A stretch of DNA of 64,000 nucleotides from positions 56,750 through 120,749 of the forward strand of contig PCDI01000021.1 of the NCBI GenBank assembly GCA_002778195.1. The letters are read 5' to 3'. Shown here one piece after another: positions 44,513 to 55,951 of the stretch; the stretch's first letter is position 1, and each line of letters opens with the position of its first letter. The notes below the pieces were generated by a model. That model had not been told where the DNA came from and searched no databases. It saw nothing but the letters and a program-made list of their open reading frames with translations. The translations under genes and the position numbers were made by a program. This DNA comes from Raffaelea ambrosiae. Its lineage: Eukaryota > Ascomycota > Sordariomycetes > Ophiostomatales > Ophiostomataceae.

Positions 44513-46158
44513 TCTCTGCTTGTAAGGCCAGGGGTTGCTGACTGGCAATGTTGCCCAACCTGGCAGTCCTTCCCTTATGCCGGCCCCGGCTCGGTTAACT
44601 ACATGTAACACGTGTTCTATGAAAGTAGACGGCTTAATGACACAGTGGTTCCCCCAGTGGCGGTGCGGCTCCAGTTTGGCTCACAGTCTCGTCCAACCAC
44701 GGCACTTTTGACGAAAGCGGCGATTAGGAAAGGGCAAAAATGCCTGAGAAATCCTGGACCCCACTTCTCCCTGCAATCTGTATGGGCAATTCGTGTGTTC
44801 CTCCTGATCTGGTGTTCGTCTTGTCTACGAGAGGCCCAAAAAAGCATGTGAACCCGCTGCAATTCGTGACGTGAACAATAAAAAAAAATGAAGAGGCGGA
44901 CTGTCGAAAGAAGAGGATTGTCAACGTTTCCGGGTCGGCCAACCCACGAGAAACACAGGTGTGCAGTCTCTAGGCTGGCTGGAGCCAATGGCATGACAAC
45001 CCTCCAGGGATTGGAGGTCCAGAAAAATAACGGTGAACCTCGGTTGTCAATTCAAATAGCTTCCCAATGATGCTATGCACAGACAAGGGAGAGAGGCAAG
45101 GCAAAAAAAAACCGAAAAAAAATAAAGCAGGTCGGCGTGGCGTTGTATTTCTTTTTTAGCACCCACAGTGACCACCACACCCCCTTGGGATCGGCAGGAC
45201 CCCATGCAAACGCATTTTATGTCGTATCTACGAAGCAGTTTTCTTTTTTACGAGTCAAACATCAAATACACAAGTGTCTTTTTTAGTCACACTAGCTAGG
45301 AGGAAGGAGAATAAACCGCTCGCGAAACACAGCCCATGTCAAGAAAGCCGAAAGCCTCCACCTCCCGGAGAAGCTCGTGTGGATTCTTTCCTCTTTGGTG
45401 GCTCCTCTGTGCAATGTACATTGTACAGTGTGCAGACAACACTATCGAAGGCGTCACATGCGGACAAGGGGGGGGGGGGCGTCGGCGTGTGGGCGCGGCC
45501 AAATCCTAGCTGGTCACTTGTCGCATTTTTTGGCTTATCCCTTTTGATACGGCCTTGCCTTCTCGGCTGTCTGGGTTGCATGACTCTTCTGACTATTGGA
45601 CTTCATCCTCGGTTGAGCAGAGAAACCAAAGTGCGTGACCAGCGTGGCCGGCGATCAGTGTGGTCGGTGTGACCAGTGGACCAACTGGGGGCAGAGCAAG
45701 AGAAATGGAGAAGTCGTCGTTGGAACCCTGGGGTCCCGGTATGAAAATGCTCTATTCAGACTAGAAACAAAAAAGAGAAAGACGAGAAACAGGAAACTGC
45801 CTTGGACAGGAAAGTGAAGAGCAGACCAGTCTATGAAGGTAATGTTGCAGAAAACAGAAAGAAAGCCCAATCCAGTTAATAGGAGGAATCAGCCGGGAGA
45901 AAGGTCACCTGTCACCAGGTCAAAGCTCCTCCAGGAGCTCCAAAAGAACCCCAAAAGAACCCCAAAAGGGGCCCCTCTCTTACAAGATGGATCCCTCACG
46001 GGAGCCATCCCCAGGAATCATCCCCGGAAAGCGTCACAGAGACTTACTCATACCCATCCCCCAAGATGTCTCCCTCGGAACATCCAATACCCCATCGGCA
46101 TCAGCCAGACAACGAGCTTTTCCGACAATGCCTTCCCTGCCTCATCGACAAACCCCTT

Positions 46159-48538
46159 TTACTCCATCGATGCCAGAGCTTTCTCCTTTTCGTGTTCCAC
46201 CGCTGCTGTGAACGCGTCCCACGGCGTCATCGTGCCCAGAGCATTGCGCGCGTGCGCCCGGATAATCTGCAGGCCGTACACGTAGCTGGCATTGACCCAG
46301 CCGAATCTACAAGTAGACAGTTAGCGAGGAGTCAGAAGAACAAAAGGAACAACAAGAAGATGGAAGGAAGAAGGAAGGGAGAGGGAACCAAAGATGGTCA
46401 AGAGAGACTGAGGAAAGAGCCACCAGCCACCAAAAAAAAAAAAAAACTCACCCTTCTTTGGCCACGCCTTTAAAATCCAGGCCCTGGTTGCCGTACTCGG
46501 CATCGACGCGGTGCGGATCAACCGGTCGCGTCACGTCGTACTTTTCCACCACCACGCCGTTGAAGTCGTAGTACGCCTTGGTGATCATGAACAGCCACTT
46601 GTACGCCAGTCGCTCTGCCTCCTCCACGTAGCTGTACCGGTACAGCCCCGTCCAGGCCAGCATCTGCTGCGGCGCCCACCCGTACGGGTAGTCCCACTGC
46701 CGGTTCGGCCGCTCCAGCGACACCGCGCCCCGCGACTCCTCCGTGCCCGACAGCAGCCCGCCGCGCGCCTCAAACTTGGGCAGCGCCTTGGTCACCAGCG
46801 CTGCCGCCTGCTGCGGGCTCGCCACGCCCGCCCACATCGCCCAGAACGTCGTGCAGCTCTCGTAGTGGCACTGCTGCCGCTTCACCGTGTCGTAGTCAAA
46901 GTACATGCCCGCCTCCCCGTTCCACAGGTACTTGTCAATCGCCAGCTTGCGCCGCTTCGACCGCCGGTCCCAGATCGCCGACGTCTCGTAGTGGCTCGTA
47001 CCAGCCTCCAGCGGCATCCCTGCCTCGGCCACCCGGTACTCGGGCGGCACCTCCAGCTTGTCGTTGAACACCGTCCGAATCGTCCGCGCAATGTCCACCT
47101 CGTACTTGAACAGCAGCGAGTTGAGGTCGATCGTCGCCAGGTTCGCACACACCCGCTCGAACCGATACGTCGTGTCGTGCCCGCTCTCGCGCACCGCCCG
47201 GTCGTGCAAGAAGTACTCGTCCAGTTCCGGCTCCGACACCTTGCCGTAGTTGTACGCCTTCACAAACTCGGCAAACGTCATCCCGTGCTTCTTGGCATAC
47301 GGCTCCAGGATGTGCACAAAGTGGTTCGCCTCCGTCTCCGGCGGCACACCGAGACCCTCCGGCCGGTACCGAGACAGGCCTGTGTTGGGGTCCAGGCGCG
47401 GATGGGCCACCCAGACGCTGTGGTACTCCTTGATGGCAGCCAGGATGGCGGTGCGCAGAAACTCGATCGCGCCGGGCTCGTCGCGGATTCGGTCGTACAC
47501 GCGGAGTGCCATGTCGGTCAGGAAGGGCGGCTGCGAGCGGCAGAGGTAGTAGGACCGGGTGGCGTTGAGGATCTTGCCGTAGTGGCGGATGCAGAAGCAA
47601 AAATTCTGGACCATGCTCTTGGCCAAGTGCACCTTGTTGTTGATCAGCAGGCCCAGAGACTCCATGTAGCTGTCCCAGCCGTACAGCTCGTTGAAGCGGC
47701 CGCCCGGCACGACAAACGGCAATCCGCGCAGCGTCTTCTCGCCTGTGTCCGGGTCCTCGACCTCTTCCATAGCCACGGCCAGCAGACCTGGCTTCTCGTT
47801 CATGTCCCGCATTAGCTCGGGCGTGACCTTTGCTGGCAGCAGCTGGACATCGAGGCGGATCTCAGGCCGCTCCTTAGCCAGCTTTGTGTAGTATTCGTAC
47901 TGCTCGGGTGCGCCGGGTGGCACGTAAATGCGTGGTCGCGGGTCGTCTGTCCAGTCTTTGGGGTCGCGTGCGGCAACCTCAATACTGGAGGCGTCGATGC
48001 GGCGGGTGAGACTGTCCCAGAACTGATCACGAATCATGCGCGACAGGCGGTTAACCGGGTTTTCGTTCAGGCGGGCTTCGTCGAGGACAATCTGACGGCG
48101 GCCATACTCCTTGGCCAGGGTGAGCTCCTGCATCAGGTTGGACAGCATGTACGTGCCCCGGATGTCGAAGCGGTTGTAGCCGTTGGAGGCGGCCGTGCGC
48201 AGGGTAAACACCTTGGGGCCGTGGTCTTCAATGGTGATCTGCATGTTGCCGTCGGTGTCCTCCTGCGACTGCAGGTTCTCGAGCGTCGTGTCGACATCGA
48301 TCAGGAAGCGTCGCGGTTGGTGCGGTGTGGATTCATCGTGGCTGCCTCGCCGGAACGGCTCCTTGAGGCCGACACGCGCGAACTGTTTTTGCAGGCTGTT
48401 CTGCGAGTACGTGCGTGTGCGGGCTCCGGCCCGAGGATTCATGTGTCGCTCATCGGATGTATAGTAGGTCTTTGCGTCGTCGAAGACGCTGAAGTCGTCT
48501 GAGGAGCCCTTGCTTCGGGGCAGGTTGGGGGTCGTCAT
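46159..48538 (-). CDS. nth1: Neutral trehalase
   Basis: Exons are 46452-48538 and 46159-46306 (intron gtgagt...cttgtag), giving 744 residues. It hydrolyses cytosolic trehalose to glucose during germination and stress recovery. Both trehalase signatures are present: PGGRFNELYGWDSY (about 277-290) and QWDYPYGWAP (about 611-620). The N-terminus carries the regulatory region of the neutral class: a basophilic kinase site RRGS (Ser66), RTRTYS (Ser45) and a calcium-binding-like loop DTDGNMQITIED at 94-105. In yeast Nth1 the equivalent region is phosphorylated by PKA and bound by 14-3-3. There is no signal peptide, unlike acid trehalase. The second exon encodes only the last 49 residues (GWVNASYVYGLQII...), which complete the catalytic barrel. 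Confidence 0.97.
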
Positions 48539-51500
48539 GATCGGGAGAAGGAGGGACGAGGGTGAGGGAACAGACTAGCTTGCAGAAGTCGACTGTTGAA
48601 ACTGTTTGATACCGGCATTAGCTTCATGTATTGCCTCAAGCGCAGTAGGTGATAAATGCACAACGGCGGGCAGCGAAACGGTCAAACCCGGCTGCCTCGG
48701 CGTGGCGGGCAACGGTCTTGGATGTGACCATGCATGGTCCCAATAGTAGACGTACCTCTAAGATAGCTGAAACGGTTGGATATAGCAGCACTCGGCCGGC
48801 GTATTAGGTTCTGCGGTAAGGATTTTCCTGGGGTATGTGAGGTTGTCGTAATGTGTGCAGGCAAAAGAAAACGTTGAGTTATATACAAATATTCGGGATT
48901 TCGCTAAAGAGGCTGGGCCCGTTGATCGCAGGGCAAGATCGGCAGACGGAATAGGTAGTCGTTTAAGGAGTGATCAAGCCAAACGCAAACGGCACGGGAG
49001 GTCGAGAGAATGCAGGACTGCCGAATAAGGTGAGTTGTTTGGAAATCCAGGATGGTATGAAATGATAGTTTCAAAATGCCTCGATGCGGTGTGGCCTAGG
49101 TGACAGCGGGAAATCCAAGCCGACGGGAATGGTGGGGAAGTGAGAAACGGGTTCCGGATGGGTCAGAAGGGGGCGGAGAGGAATCCGGGGGGGTAGCTTG
49201 CGTTGGCATTCGCGAGGCTGTGGGTTGAGCGGTCGCCAGACCGAAAGTTGTTTGTGATATGGTTCTATTCTGGAGGAAAGCCAAAAACCGGTCGCACTGA
49301 TTGGCTGGAGGTCGAAGCTGTGCCTGTTATGGCAGTACGGCGGGTGTGGGCGGCCAGCCCCGCAAGAAGACTAGCGACAGTTGGAGCCCAGAGCCGTACC
49401 CCGCTATCTAAAGAGACAATCAGGGGTCGCTGAGCCCTGAAGATTTGTCGCAAACCTGTTTTTAGTGGCCTCCGGCATTCCAGTTTTCCCGAACATTGTG
49501 CCGGCGAGCCGCCACCAGGTAGGACAAGACAACAGCTGGATACGAGTTCTGGAGGCCGAACTACGCATATGCCCTGGAATGCCGGACGTCCAGTCCCTCC
49601 ATCCTCTACAATCCCACAAAGAGCCCTCACGAAGAGCCGCGCTAAACCGAATCAGCTTCAGGAAGAGATCACGGGGACATCAATGAATAGAAGTAGGGAG
49701 AAACACCAAAATAGAAGGAGAGCACAAGGCTCGATACAGTGTGGTGGTGGGCCCAATGGGGCGCGCGATGGCAGCAAAGAGATGATGCGCCACACTGCTG
49801 TGAGGCATTTTGCATAAGTCCCAAGCCGAAAACAGCCTGTCGATGAGACATGTCGGCCAGTTGCTGGGCTTTGGCGGATTTCTGTCTCACGCGCTTGGCT
49901 TTTAGAATGCACCCTTCGCAATGCCTGGGCGATTGTTTCTCCATTCCGGTACCATAGATGAAGGACGAAGCCGGCAATGCGTTGCCAGCCAGTTCTGTGT
50001 CGCTCTTCGTACCACTTTTGAACATCCAAGAATGTCCGTTCCGCCATCGGCCTGAAACAGATCTGGCTTGTCGGGAGGCATTTTATACTGTGGGGTCCCT
50101 GGGGCGCCGGTGAGCACAAGACTTGAAAAGATGGAAAAGAAGAGAAAGATGGAAAAAGACCCTCTTCTTTAATCTTATCTTTCTCGGATCTTGCTCCTCT
50201 TGGAGTCTGACGGCCCTGGACTGGGATCCAGAACGACGCCAGATCAAGCACTAATGTATAATGATAATCTACCCGTACGTAACAACATGCCAATTCGGGA
50301 ATTGTGGAGGAGAGCGGCCAACCTGACCCAATCTGAAGCTCGCCGAAGCCGGAAGAGTCTGCAAGAGAAGATTCACCGTCAGAGGCAGATCGTTGCTTTC
50401 ACTTCGCCGAGGACATGACGAGAAGAATCACTGGTTAACATGTGCAGCATGAAGGGGCTCTAAAGCTGCAGGGGCCGTCAAGTTAGCACGTGAGTTTGGC
50501 GGGTTTGAAAGGTTAAAGTTTTTGAAGTTGTGAACAGTTGAACCCTGAGATTCAACAGCCAATTCTCTTCTGCAAATTGATATGGCGTCACTGCTAGGAG
50601 CAGTAGTTGATCAAGGGCGATCTTCTTAAGGCAAGCTCTAGCCATGTCTTGGCAGGCCTCGACAGCTCCGGTCCGGAGACACAGCTCGCCTTCACCACGC
50701 TGTGTAGTATTCAGACTATTGCCATTTGAGCAAAAATTGATAAAAGTCTAACAAATTTTTACTGCTCGAAATGACATAGACTTTGTTGTTGGGACTGAAT
50801 GGGGTGGTTTGTTCCAAGGCCTACAAATACTTCTCATAGGTTCGGCTGTCAATGTTGCTCGTCCACGCTGCCCATCAGCAATGTATGCTGTTTTATGAAC
50901 TGCGAGTCTGTAGCAAAGACTCGACTTGCCGAGATGTCTGCTCCCTTCCTCGCTGTATGATCGTAGAAACTGGCCACTTGTCTGCCTTCCTCCTCGATGC
51001 AGTGGCCACACCCTGGTGTGGATGAACAGACATGCGCATGAGGCCGATGCACGTCGAGACCCCATTGACTAACACGTATTCCGGTGATTCGCTGGATGGG
51101 AGATGGGCGCGAAATTTCTGTTCGTCAGAAGCTCTACGGTCTTGGGGAATGTGACACCCCATGAACAACCCCTTCCCCGCAAGGGTGTTTCTGTGAGGAG
51201 ACGCTGGATGTTCTTTGAAAGCGGTCCATCGTGTTAACGTGGGGCATGCTCAGTGGATACGATCATCGAGCAGTCCGGATAGATGTTGTTATGTCGAAGC
51301 TGTTGCACCGCAGGTTTGCCAGCGTGTCTGCAAACGCGTCCTCAGAATTTGCATCTTTGCCTCACGGCTTCTTTGCGGTGCTAAAACGACCTCTACGGTG
51401 TTAATGGCCTGCATGTGACGTCTACCAGCGGTGCTAACAGGTGGGGCGCAGAGGAGCTCCGCCGTTCAGGAAGGTGCTGCCGGCGTCCACACCCCCACCT

Positions 51501-52025
51501 GCCCTCGCTGAAGCCGACGCGACGTGCTTGCGTGCACGCTGCTGGGTCGTGCCTGCTGAAAGGGGGTACCTTGCGACACCGCCCTGTTTCGCTTGTATTA
51601 TGCTCCTGCCGTTTCCAACGGACCCTTTCTGTTAATAGTGAACAGCTTTTTAGTGAACAACAAGCTCCATCGACGATAGTGGGAAAAAAAAAAAGACGAC
51701 GTAAATCTAAGCCTCTCTTTCTGTCCGCCCTTTTTCTCTCGCATTTCTCTCCGCCTCTTCTTTTTTCCGCACCTCTTGCGTTCTTCAGCCCCTTGCCCCC
51801 TGTCTTCTCTTTTCAATGGTCCTCTACTTATCTCTGTCCAGTTTCTTCTCGTCCTCCTTTCTCCCTCCGGATCTTCAACCGTCCTTATCCATCTAGCCTG
51901 AGCCTTATCTCTTTGTCTCGCTCTGCCCCCCTTAACTCAATACAGGTTTTCGAGGCGTGCATTTGACGGCAATCTCAAATTCGACATCCTCTCTCTCTTT
52001 TACACATACCGCACACCTTCCCAAC
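48539..52025. other. 3.5-kb gene-poor stretch
   Basis: I see no gene I can support. It is less GC-rich than neighbouring coding DNA, and open frames are short and lack domains. A short frame at 50191-50418 (+) ends in a basic, helical-looking segment but has no other support. The last 300 bases (51700-52025) are CT-rich and are the probable promoter and leader of the gene at 52026. Confidence 0.5.
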
Positions 52026-54009
52026 ATGGCGCTGTTTGTCGACCTGGACGACGAGGACGTCGACGAGTCCCCCAACAACCTGCCGCCTGGCAAGCTGCTC
52101 TGGAGCACAGCCGCAGCCGCACTTGATAACGGATATGCCCGGCCTCCCTATGCGCCGTCCCGATCCCAGCCGTCGGACAACACGAACAATGCGAACAACA
52201 CGAGCAAAACAACACCTCCAAACAACGACAGGACGACGGACAAGCCCGCCAACGTCGAGGAGGCCCATGAGCCACCCGTCAAGGAGATCGCCAACTGGAA
52301 CTCCATGACGGAGGCTTTGGGATGCTACCCGTAGGCAGTGCACCTTTTTTTTTCCTGTTTTCTGTCTCTTGTTGATTGCTGCGCTCCTGTTTTGCGTGTC
52401 TATGTGCCCAGCGTGTTTCTGGTGCCAATTATGCGTGGTCGGGATTTTGGTTCTGTTCATCGTGAAGTCTGAGGAGTTCATGATGGCTTCGCGTCACCTT
52501 AGATTCTGCTGCATCTGTCCTTCTTTGGCACCCCCTTTCCCCCTTTCCCCCTTTCCCCCTTGCCCCCTCTCCCTTGTATGCCTTTGCCTCTGCCTGCTGT
52601 GGTGACAATGCTTGTTCCAAGACTGCTGTCCCTCTATCGGGAATCACTAACCATTGCCTTCTGTCTTTTCTTTTGACTTGGCTCTCCCCGGTCTCCAGTG
52701 TCGCTGCTGCCATTGCATCATCCATTGATCTGAACACGCTTGACAGCCTGTCGCGCACCTGCCGCCAAATCCACTCTGCCCTTCTGCAGTTCCGCAGACC
52801 GCTGCTTGTCTCGACTCTTCACTGCGTCAACGAAGACCTGCCGGTCGATGGCGAGGAGACCCTCCGCTACCGGGCCCGTGCGGGGAACTGGTATTACATG
52901 GAAGATACCGGTCGGACAAACTACGGTGGCAAGTCCGGCCAGTGTGCACGAGACATGGTCTCGGAGTGCCGCCGCTGCGGCACTGTCATCTGCAGGGTAT
53001 GCTTTTCTGGTCGCAAGACTTCTTGACTGCCCAACAGGACATCGCCAGAGTCTGCTTGCTAACACGTGTATTCGCAGAACTGCGCCATCAAACCGCCTGC
53101 CCCAATTGTTCTCCGCGACCGACATCGCCGTATTTGCGACGGGTGTGTCAAGGCACCTCTGGCCACGCTGGCCAAGCCGCCACTGCCGTGCGACACGCCT
53201 CTGCACTCAGAACTGATGCAGCGCGCCATCTGCATCTGTGCCACTGAAGGTGTTTGGCTGTGCCAGCCTTGCGGTCGCAGTATCCGCGGTGCCGACCAGG
53301 ACTATAGATCGTATGTTCATGCGCTTCCACTGAGTTGCCTCGATTGGCCAAGTTTTTTTTTTGTGTCCTAACGATGTGTTGCAGCATCTGGAAGTGGCGC
53401 GCGCAGTATGGTGAAGTGCTCGGCGGTACGGGCATTGGGGAGGGTGACCGTGGTGTCATTTGTGGGCGGGAAGCGGACTGCTGCAACTATAAGGAAGTTG
53501 AGCAGGAAACTGACTGTGATGCTGAAGATGCACGTGAAGCTGAAGGACTGGGCCTGGGCTCGTCCTTTGGCTCATCGCCCAGCTCTACCGGCTCTTTGAT
53601 ATCTCTGGCTTCGTCGCCGCCGGCTGCGACCGGGACAGGAGCCACTTCGTCGCCGTGGTCTATACCGATCGCACCGGCGACGCAAGCCGCTACAACAGTG
53701 GGCTCACCATTGTATTCGCCCGAAGTAGCCTCGGCGCTGATGAATCGGCGGACGCCGTCGCCGGCGTTTGGTCCGGGCTACGCAAGGCAAGAGATCGAGG
53801 GCATCGGTGGAGTTGTCAAGCGCAAGCGGGTCAAGATGGTACGTGTTGGTGCGTGCGTGCACGATTGGGAGGACGAGCTGGCGCGGGGTGCCATTTTGGA
53901 GAGAGAGATCACGGGGCGGGCCAGAAGCTGGTGCGGCTGGTGCTGGCGGCCCATCCCGAGCAAGAAGGACGTTAGCAGCGATGGGCTGGGCAGGAATATG
54001 GGCATCTGA
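52026..54009 (+). CDS. F-box-like, Cys-rich fungal protein
   Basis: Four exons: 52026-52330, 52699-52996, 53078-53310 and 53385-54009, giving 486 residues; introns are 368, 81 and 74 nt. Exon 1 is acidic then disordered (MALFVDLDDEDVDESPNN). The exon 1-2 join gives PVAAAIASSIDLNTLDSLSRTCRQIHSALLQF, an F-box-like helix pattern. A Cys-rich module follows: CARDMVSECRRCGTVICRNC, RHRRICDGC, AICICATEGVWLCQPC, which looks like paired zinc sites. Then WKWRAQYGEVLGG...GEGDRGVICGREADC and EVEQETDCDAEDARE, a block I recall as conserved in Pezizomycotina. A Ser/Ala/Pro-rich linker is followed by a basic KRKRVKM stretch and a last CGWCWRPIP motif. It may be an SCF substrate adaptor with a zinc-binding body; this is inference from the F-box-like segment. 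Confidence 0.8.
52531..52562. repeat. 8-bp ccccctt-type repeat in intron
   Basis: Four copies of ccccctt(t) in the first intron of the F-box-like gene. Confidence 0.8.
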
Positions 54010-54694
54010 CAAAGGAAATGCCCAATGTGGCGTTCTGAAGCCTCGAGAGGAATACGTCATTTTGGGGAGGCCAAAAAACAATGGCGACAAGGTAAGGAAG
54101 CACGCAAATTTTTTTTCCTATGTTGGCAAGTAAACCACGCGACGGATACTGGGATCGGGATACGCGAACCAAGCAAAACAAAAGGGGTGAACGACGACCG
54201 TACATGACAGAAGAACGACCATAGCAGTTCGTAGACACGAACGAGAAACATAGACACGAGCGAGCGCTGAGGAAATCTCGCATTAATATCAAAAACCACA
54301 CGTAGGTCGAAAAGGCCATAACAATCATTAGATACCACCCAATAGACAAATACCATAGAGCAGAGCCACGCACGCCAAAAATACTCGTGATTGGTTTGAT
54401 TGAATAGAGCTTTTATATTTCTTAATTTGTACAGATCTCTTGAGGCTTTGGGTCGTCTGTTTTTTTCTTTTCCTTATGACTATAGATTTGTCTTTTTCTT
54501 TATACAAAATAGTAGCATGCGACTTTTTTTTCTTTTCCTCTTGTTGTACAACAGATAGTAATTCATTCCGTGAGACCAGAATGTTCCATATGCGATATGA
54601 ATGCCTTTCTCTCACCCCCATTCGTAGTAACCGTCGCTCAACTAGTTGCCTTTTATGTCCAATCACAGACTCTCTGCCTGCCCTCCTCTCCTTT
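54010..54694. other. Convergent 3' intergenic region
   Basis: Between the F-box-like gene (+) and MRPL20 (-). A/T-rich, no gene seen. Confidence 0.55.
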
Positions 54695-55498
54695 TTACAA
54701 CTCTCCATTGTACAGCATCTCCCGCCGCTTGTCCCGCTCCTGCTTCGCCTTGATCCGGATCGGGCCCCACCGCCGCCGCGCCGCCTCCACCCGGGCCTTC
54801 ATCTGGTCCCGGTGCTCCCGGCTGCTCCGCACAGCCAGCATCACAAAGATCGGCGAGCAGTTGAACCGCTTGGCCAGGGCCTGCACGCTCCACTCCAGCG
54901 GGTCCTTGGCGCGTAGGGCACGCATTTCGGCCACGTCCTCGGCCGTCAAGTGGTACTTGGGCGTCTCCCGAATGTCCGACGGGACGACGGCCGGGGGCAG
55001 TTCGTCGGTCGCTGTCGTAGTAGAGTTGGGAGTAGTGCTTTGGGGCGCGGAGGAGGAGGAGGGCGGAGGAGTGTTGTTGAATAGTGAGGTAATGTTGAGC
55101 CGCCGACGGGGGTCCGACTTGGGCAGAAACTTGAAGGGCGTCTGGTAGACGGACGGCGCGCTGGCGGGCGGGTTGTAGAGGATGGTCGTTTGTGACGCGG
55201 AAAAGACCGGCTCTGCCAGAGTACCCGTGCCCTGGGCGGCCGAGGCGTCGCCGAGAAAGCTCGGATGGGGCTGGATGTTGAGGGCACGCTTGGTGCGGTT
55301 GGCCGAGGACTTGTAGCGGCGGCCGGCCGGGATGACGGAGGAGGGGGAGGCTGCTGAAGTGGTGGTGGCAGCTAATGGAAAGGAGAATGGCGAGGTGTGT
55401 GAGACGAGACGGCCGGAGGCAAGAGCCGTCCTTGGTGCCGACGAAGCCGTCGTGGCGGCATACGCGACCCGCCGGAAGAGGATGGTTTGGGCATCCAT
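54695..55498 (-). CDS. Mitochondrial large-subunit ribosomal protein MRPL20 (mL58)
   Basis: Single exon, 267 residues from the ATG at 55498 (MDAQTILFRRVAYAATT). The frame is open further upstream but only from TTG. The N-terminus is Arg/Ser/Ala-rich with no acidic residue, a mitochondrial targeting signal. The motif SSANRTKRALNIQPHPSF and the C-terminal block KYHLTAEDVAEMRALRAKDP...ALAKRFNCSPIFV match the fungal MRP-L20 family, a component of the mitochondrial 54S subunit. The last 50 residues are very basic (RVEAARRRWGPIRIKAKQERDKRRE), consistent with rRNA contact. Ser/Pro/Thr-rich segments separate the two conserved parts. Confidence 0.9.
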   Translation of the reverse strand: MDAQTILFRRVAYAATTASSAPRTALASGRLVSHTSPFSFPLAATTTSAASPSSVIPAGRRYKSSANRTKRALNIQPHPSFLGDASAAQGTGTLAEPVFSASQTTILYNPPASAPSVYQTPFKFLPKSDPRRRLNITSLFNNTPPPSSSSAPQSTTPNSTTTATDELPPAVVPSDIRETPKYHLTAEDVAEMRALRAKDPLEWSVQALAKRFNCSPIFVMLAVRSSREHRDQMKARVEAARRRWGPIRIKAKQERDKRREMLYNGEL

Positions 55499-55951
55499 TG
55501 TCGGCTGTGGCGGTGTGGGAAAAGAGGGAAAACGGGACACAGTCGGCGAGAAACTCTGTCGTGTTGCCAATGCAGCCTCCAACTGAATGGGGTGGCAGAG
55601 GGTCGATGAAGGGGCGGGACGTCGCTTGTTTTCGCCGCCTTCCGTGCTTGGGCTGCAGGGTCTTCGAAGCTTTTTACAGAAATGGATCGTGAGGTGAAGA
55701 GGAAAAAAAAAAAGCTAGCTCGTATCACGTGGCTATATCATGTGACTATCTGTCGGAGAGCAACTACGCTGTAGCTAACTACATAGTATTTTGAGCTATT
55801 GGTGCTCGCGATCTCCACTTCACAAAGTAGACGAGGGAAGTTTTTGGGGTTGAGAAGCACAATGCCCAAGAGTCACTGTAAAAAGCTCGTTTGTTTTCTT
55901 CTCTTCTGATATTGTGTGCTCACCAAACACTTGGACATTGAGTTGAGACAA
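55499..55951. other. Intergenic, MRPL20 promoter
   Basis: Upstream of MRPL20 (-) and downstream of the F-box-type gene (-). A CACGTG palindrome lies at 55726-55731, about 228 bases before the MRPL20 start. Confidence 0.5.

Larger units (their letters stand above)
42891..46158. other. 3.3-kb intergenic stretch
   Basis: The left end is the isocitrate lyase promoter. The remainder has no supported gene: open frames (for example 43735-44541 +) have no domain, no codon bias and several homopolymers. It includes an alternating GT/GC tract (44471-44512) and a G run near 45470-45478. Confidence 0.55.

Noticed and set aside
43735..44541. Open frame of 268 codons between isocitrate lyase and trehalase
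   Set aside because: No domain or codon bias. It crosses the (GT)n/(GC)n tract, and its translation is Ser/Pro/Arg-rich like translated non-coding DNA.
46511..47815. 434-codon open frame on the plus strand
   Set aside because: Antisense shadow of neutral trehalase, rich in Arg, Val and His.
49658..50293. 211-codon minus-strand open frame
   Set aside because: Mixed hydrophobic and Ser-rich sequence with no motif; the upstream ORF start is not supported by a promoter or splice signals.
50191..50418. Short basic helical frame (about 75 codons)
   Set aside because: The end looks like a charged helix, but there is no second exon, domain or homologue I can name.
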